DNA of 64,000 bases from Bryum argenteum (taxonomy: Eukaryota > Streptophyta > Bryopsida > Bryales > Bryaceae). Below the pieces are notes generated by a model. The model made no database searches and was not told the DNA's origin. It worked only from the letters and a program-made list of their open reading frames with translations. Positions 59,750-64,000 of the stretch are shown here, piece after piece. Position numbers and translations under genes: made by a program. The DNA lies in NCBI GenBank assembly GCA_037043015.1, contig CM073325.1, forward strand, positions 14,983,001 through 15,047,000, in the 5' to 3' direction. Position 1 is the first letter of the stretch, and every line of letters starts with the position of its first letter.

Positions 59750-60105
59750 TTGAGAGTGAATTTGGTTTGAAAGTATGAGGAAATAAAATAAACATGAATG
59801 GTCTTGTCGGAAAGATATGAATAAAAGTCTACAATGTGCGAGAAGTTTGAGTTTCATGATATCTAAAATTATTAACTCAAAAGCTTGACCAAAATGTGGA
59901 TTCTTTCAACTTTAAGGGTTAATAACTTTGTACACTCAAACATTATAAGTGTTTCTTTAACAACCATATGTAAGATTTCTTATAATTGCAAATGTCTTCT
60001 ACACATTATGGTACACATTCTTTTTAATCCACTTTTTTTGATGCCAATCAAGCCTAGTATTGAATGCCACGAATCAATGTTAGACTTTGTTGACTAGTAG
60101 AAGAA

Positions 60106-60156
<51 letters not shown>

Positions 60157-60590
60157 ATTTGAATCAAAGTTACAAGGGCACAACAAATAATTTGTACTTG
60201 TGTCATGAATCTTCCACATACATAAGTATTTCTTTGTATTTTACACATCTTTGAAATATTTTAAGTACAAGTATTTAAGAGCTAAAAAAATAAAAATTTG
60301 AGAGAACAACTCTCAAGTACGTCTTTAAGTCCGAAAGTTTGAGAATAATATTGTACTCCAATAACCAAAATTTAAATTTTAGGATGAAGGAGACATGTAT
60401 ACATATTTTGCAACTTTACTAGTAACTCACAAAGAGAGAACTTTAGGACATGGACATTCAAATCTAATTTTAATTGTTGGCAAAGCTAGGCACCATAGCA
60501 AATATAGTAGTACAAAACGATTATAATTGTTCAAAGCTAGAGTTTGATTTGATACAAAAAAATTAAAAAAAAAAAATGAAACTTACACTA
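59750..60590. other. Intergenic DNA after the LINE
   Basis: Rest of the second tandem unit, then ACTTTAAGGGTTAA (~59909-59922), a right terminus of the TTAA type, then a ~44-bp poly(A) run. No gene. Confidence 0.4.
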
Positions 60591-60594
60591 GGTA

Positions 60595-60812
60595 CACTAA
60601 ATTTGATAATCAGTGTTAGATACACTAATTTACATAAACATGTTATAAGTTTTTACTGTTGTTCAATAATTTTACCGACTATATTGGCCAAGATGGGGGT
60701 CCTTATATAGTATCATAATCAATGCTCTTGGTAAATTTTTTTAAAACAAAAGTAAAAATTTATAGCATTTTCAAATCTTATAATAATCTAACACTAATTA
60801 TCAAATTTAGTG
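60595..60812. mobile_element. 218-bp TA-flanked MITE
   Basis: TA at 60593-94 and 60813-14. Terminal repeats CACTAAATTTGATAATCAGT and its complement (one change), ~25-30 bp. AT-rich, non-coding; TA target suggests Tc1/mariner. Confidence 0.65.
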
Positions 60813-60936
60813 TAGTGCTTCCCATGACAATCTCCTTTTATCATGCGCTTTAGAAAAGATGGTACCATTTTCATTTTTATTAGGAGGATGCAAACTAGTA
60901 TGACAACCGAAAGAAGGTTGCAAGTGCTCGAGCAAG

Positions 60937-60984
<48 letters not shown>

Positions 60985-61720
60985 GGGGACGTGGTGGGGG
61001 TTGCGCGAAGATTCAAAATCTTTTTCTTCTCTATAGTACAACTGCATTATTTTTTAATTTTTTGTTGTTGGTATTAGATTTGATTATTTTATTGGATGTG
61101 TTCAAACATGTGGGATATGAGTATACCCTACCTCGTTCAATCACTCACAGGTGCCACCTTTGTTGACTGCTCTTTTCAAGTCGTAGGAATATGGATACCC
61201 CTTCTTTTGAATATTTTCCCAATCACTCGGCCCTTCAATCAAACTTGTGTTCGATCGATGGCCTATTATTTTTTGGAATTGTCACTCGATCGGGCCCCAT
61301 GGCCGCCCAACCAAAATTTCCCTTGTCGCCCTCGCGCGGATCATTGTCCTTTAGAAATTTGTCCCTTGTGACTTATTTATACCGCAAGTTTCACCTCCTA
61401 CGCGTACATCATTTGTATACTTGTTGTTGTTTCTCAAAGGTCTTGTATTGTGTGAAAATCATTAGAATTAGCAACATGCGCATTATCTCGGCTAGCTTCT
61501 ACATGACTCCATGCATTGAATCATGACAAAAAATCACTTAACCCCTCTCAAATGTCTTGAGGTTAAAATTTCGATCAAAAGTGAACCCAATTGCCGCATC
61601 ATCGATTTTTTATTTTTTTTAAATTTTTTTTTTCATAACTAAGACATTTTCCTAAAACTTGTGTTTTGAAGAAGATGCTCTAATATCAGTTCTCTATTTG
61701 TCTTGTTTCGAACAATAAAT

Positions 61721-61795
61721 GAAGAGAAACTCCAACTTATTTAGAGGCCGGGGTGAATAGAGTGCTTGTTTGACCTATCCTTGGCTTGTGGTGTC
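61721..61795 (-). mobile_element. Short 5'-truncated SINE
   Basis: GAAGAGAAACTCCAACTTAT to TTTGACCTATCCTTGG is the SINE 3' end reversed. Flanks CGAACAATA and TGAACAATA form a probable target duplication. Confidence 0.65.
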
Positions 61796-61799
61796 TTTG

Positions 61800-62380
61800 A
61801 ACAATAGAACCATGTATCCACTTATTGAAGTGCTTGGACTTATTGTGCAATTATATGGTCTCTTCATTGCATGTAATGTACCACATCTTTCAAAGACTTG
61901 AGCTTCAAAACTTTAAATTCTAGCAGCCGATAAATATCAAAAACCAAGTTTTGCGTCATGGGTTCAAGCCACCATGCTTTCATATGACTAACCTTTGATT
62001 GTTCCTCGCATAAAAATTCTAAATTGAAGATTAAGAATATCTATTTCCATGATGTTTATCCTATGTGAAGTCATCATTCTTCGAAGCCAAGTATGTACTT
62101 TCCATTTCAAATACAAAACAAACGTGTAAGCAAAGCAAGCCAATGTGGCTTTGACTACATTTGGGACGGTGATCCTCATGCTATGAAACAAGATTATTAT
62201 TCCGTGATGTTTCATATACTTCAAAGTTCTAAGAATGTATATTGAGTTCTAGTTTTGCAATTAAGACTCTTTTTACGTGCAAGGAATATTCCTATACCAT
62301 AGTAGTTGATATATTTTTCTCATTTCCTTCTTTCACGTGAGCTAATGAGCAAGAAACCAAAGGCCAATGCTGCAACCATT
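61800..62380. other. Intergenic DNA
   Basis: AT-rich; a 78-codon minus-strand frame at 61988-62224 is unassigned. Nothing else seen. Confidence 0.3.
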
Positions 62381-62642
62381 TTGACCCCCTAAAGATCCTA
62401 AAAACCGGAATTAGGTTTGTGAGGGTTCTTACAAGAGCAAAATTCAGCCAACTTTGACCGTTATGATCTCACATATGAAGAAAAGTCGACATGTCAAATT
62501 TGGCATGCAAGTAATAAGTCACGTTAACTTAAGACCCTACGGTTGGACCTTCTAAATAATGCTTAAATTGACCCTATTTTGGTTTTAAAGTAAAAGATAC
62601 CATTTTTGTAATTTAGGTAATAATTTTGCACCAAGGGGTTAT
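62381..62642. mobile_element. Degraded TTAA-family element
   Basis: Left TTGACCCCCTAAAGATCC, right CACCAAGGGGTTAT; the body (AACTTTGACCGTTATGATCT, CCTACGGTTGGACCTTCTAA) matches 48279-48554. Both flanking TTAA copies are mutated. Confidence 0.65.
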
Positions 62643-63429
62643 TGATCATTCCATGTTAGGTACAAATGCAAAGAAATTACCATGATTGAAGACAAAACGC
62701 GATCACATGTGTAACCAATTTGCGCAAATTACAAGGAAGTGGTTATCATTTATGGGGGAGCACATCCACTCTTACATAACCATGCTATCTTCCTTCAGCT
62801 TTGATTCACATGGCCTTCCATATTGGAGGAATTTAGGTCACCCACAATCTTGACTTGGAACCTAACAATTTGTAAAAGTCAATAGAGAGGCATGCATTAA
62901 TGGGTTAAAAAAACAATAATAATAATAAAAAAGGAAGTCAATGGAGCTGCCACTCATGCACTTCCTAGCCGTGATATGGTAAGATCCATTATAACAAACT
63001 CCTGCGCTAACTACCATCGCGAATTATCGTAACCATAATACTTAAGATTAACTTGACCCAACGCACTTTTTCTTGTTGAACCTGACGGCGCGCAATCTTA
63101 CCAACTCATGCTCTTGTCGTTGCTACCCACATTAATATAATTTTACTTTCCTCAAATGTAAATTGCTAAGGGTAAGGCATGATATGAGTACCCTCTCCAA
63201 AAATAGTGTGATTTTTTAAAACTACTTTTGTGATTAAAAAAAATAAAAATAAATAATAAATCAAACCAGATGGTATTATAGGTGACACAACTATAGTTGT
63301 ATACTTGGGGTTAGAGAAGGAATTTCCTGGCACATTTATAGGTCAAGTGTCTTAGTGGTACCCATATCATGCCCTTGCCCAAAAATGGATACACCTAGTA
63401 GAGTGTTCTAAAATGAAGCACGTCGCTCT

Positions 63430-63960
63430 AGTAATTTTCACTCACAAGTACATATAGTAGAACAACTAATAATGGAGTTGTGCCAAAAATGGAGCTTCAG
63501 TAATCTTCATTGACATTTACATAATAGCTTCTGCATACAACAATACTCCTTGCAAACATTACATAGCATCACTTTAGAGCACCATTTTAGTAACACCTAT
63601 ATTTCCCAACTTTGAAAAATTCATAACTCATTGTAGAAGAGTCATTCCACTTGCTATAGCTTGCTACTGATTTGCCCCATGCACAAAAATTGCTTGCAAT
63701 AGTAACATCCCCGTAGATTTTCCATGGTGAAAATCGCGCCACCTCATGGCAAAACACTGTAGGATGTCACCATTTCACAAACACTTTTATTTCCAGCTTC
63801 AAAAATTCATAACTCACTGTAGAAGAGTCCAAATATGATGATTCCACTTACTCTATCTTTCTACTAATTTACCCCATACACGATAATGTCCCCCGTACAT
63901 GAAAATTGCTACACCGCTATAGATTTTTTTCGTCCTGAGAATTGAGCCATTATTGAAACC
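63430..63960. repeat. Dispersed repeat related to 11400-11700, with an internal duplication
   Basis: AATTCATAACTCANTGTAGAAG occurs at ~63606 and ~63806, each followed by TTCCACTT and a CTA(C)TNATTT(G/A)CCCCAT segment, so this copy has a ~200-bp partial tandem duplication the other lacks. Non-coding; may run past the right edge. Confidence 0.65.
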
Positions 63961-64000
63961 AAATATACCACATGTTGTAAACATGTGGGTTGGTCACTCA

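Overview
The window looks like nuclear DNA from a streptophyte green plant. It carries a full-size homomeric plant-type acetyl-CoA carboxylase, a plant PEX11 of the short C/D/E size class, and a TTL protein (TPR plus thioredoxin-like fold), an architecture I know from plants. Gene introns are short (mostly 60-320 nt), with GT-AG borders plus one apparent GC-AG intron. Only about 14 kb of the 64 kb is gene. I cannot name the species; short introns with long repeat-filled intergenic DNA suggest, but do not prove, a non-flowering lineage.

Layout. (1) 445-10370, minus: acetyl-CoA carboxylase ACC1, 30 exons resolved, about 2226 residues; the last few residues lie beyond the left edge, behind an intron that holds two small inverted-repeat elements. 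(2) 15997-16909, plus: PEX11, two exons, 234 aa, divergent from ACC1. (3) 32885-36010, minus: TTL-like protein, seven exons, 798 aa, with a TATA-like box upstream. (4) 57619-59736, minus: a 5'-truncated, decayed LINE with a 13-bp target duplication. No rRNA, tRNA or CRISPR was found.

The rest is AT-rich intergenic DNA made largely of small transposons. The dominant theme is a set of inverted-repeat elements with ends TTAA-CCC(T/C)...(A/G)GGG-TTAA: 80-bp copies, ~0.23-0.6-kb copies, ~1-kb copies and one 1.87-kb copy. The TTAA target and CCC/GGG termini are the signature of the piggyBac superfamily. Two copies have another such element inserted at the TTAA that lies inside their own terminal repeat, and one copy is flanked by CTAA, a known minor piggyBac target. 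Next comes a ~355-bp tRNA-derived SINE family with an A box, a B box and a CTT-rich tail (two near-complete copies, many 5'-truncated). There are also single or few PIF/Harbinger-, hAT-, Mutator- and Tc1/mariner-type MITEs with clear target duplications, a ~1.2-kb long-TIR element, and several minisatellites.

The three genes are housekeeping (cytosolic malonyl-CoA supply, peroxisome proliferation, TPR/Trx co-chaperone or scaffold) and show no sign of joint regulation. The novelty here is in the transposon landscape.
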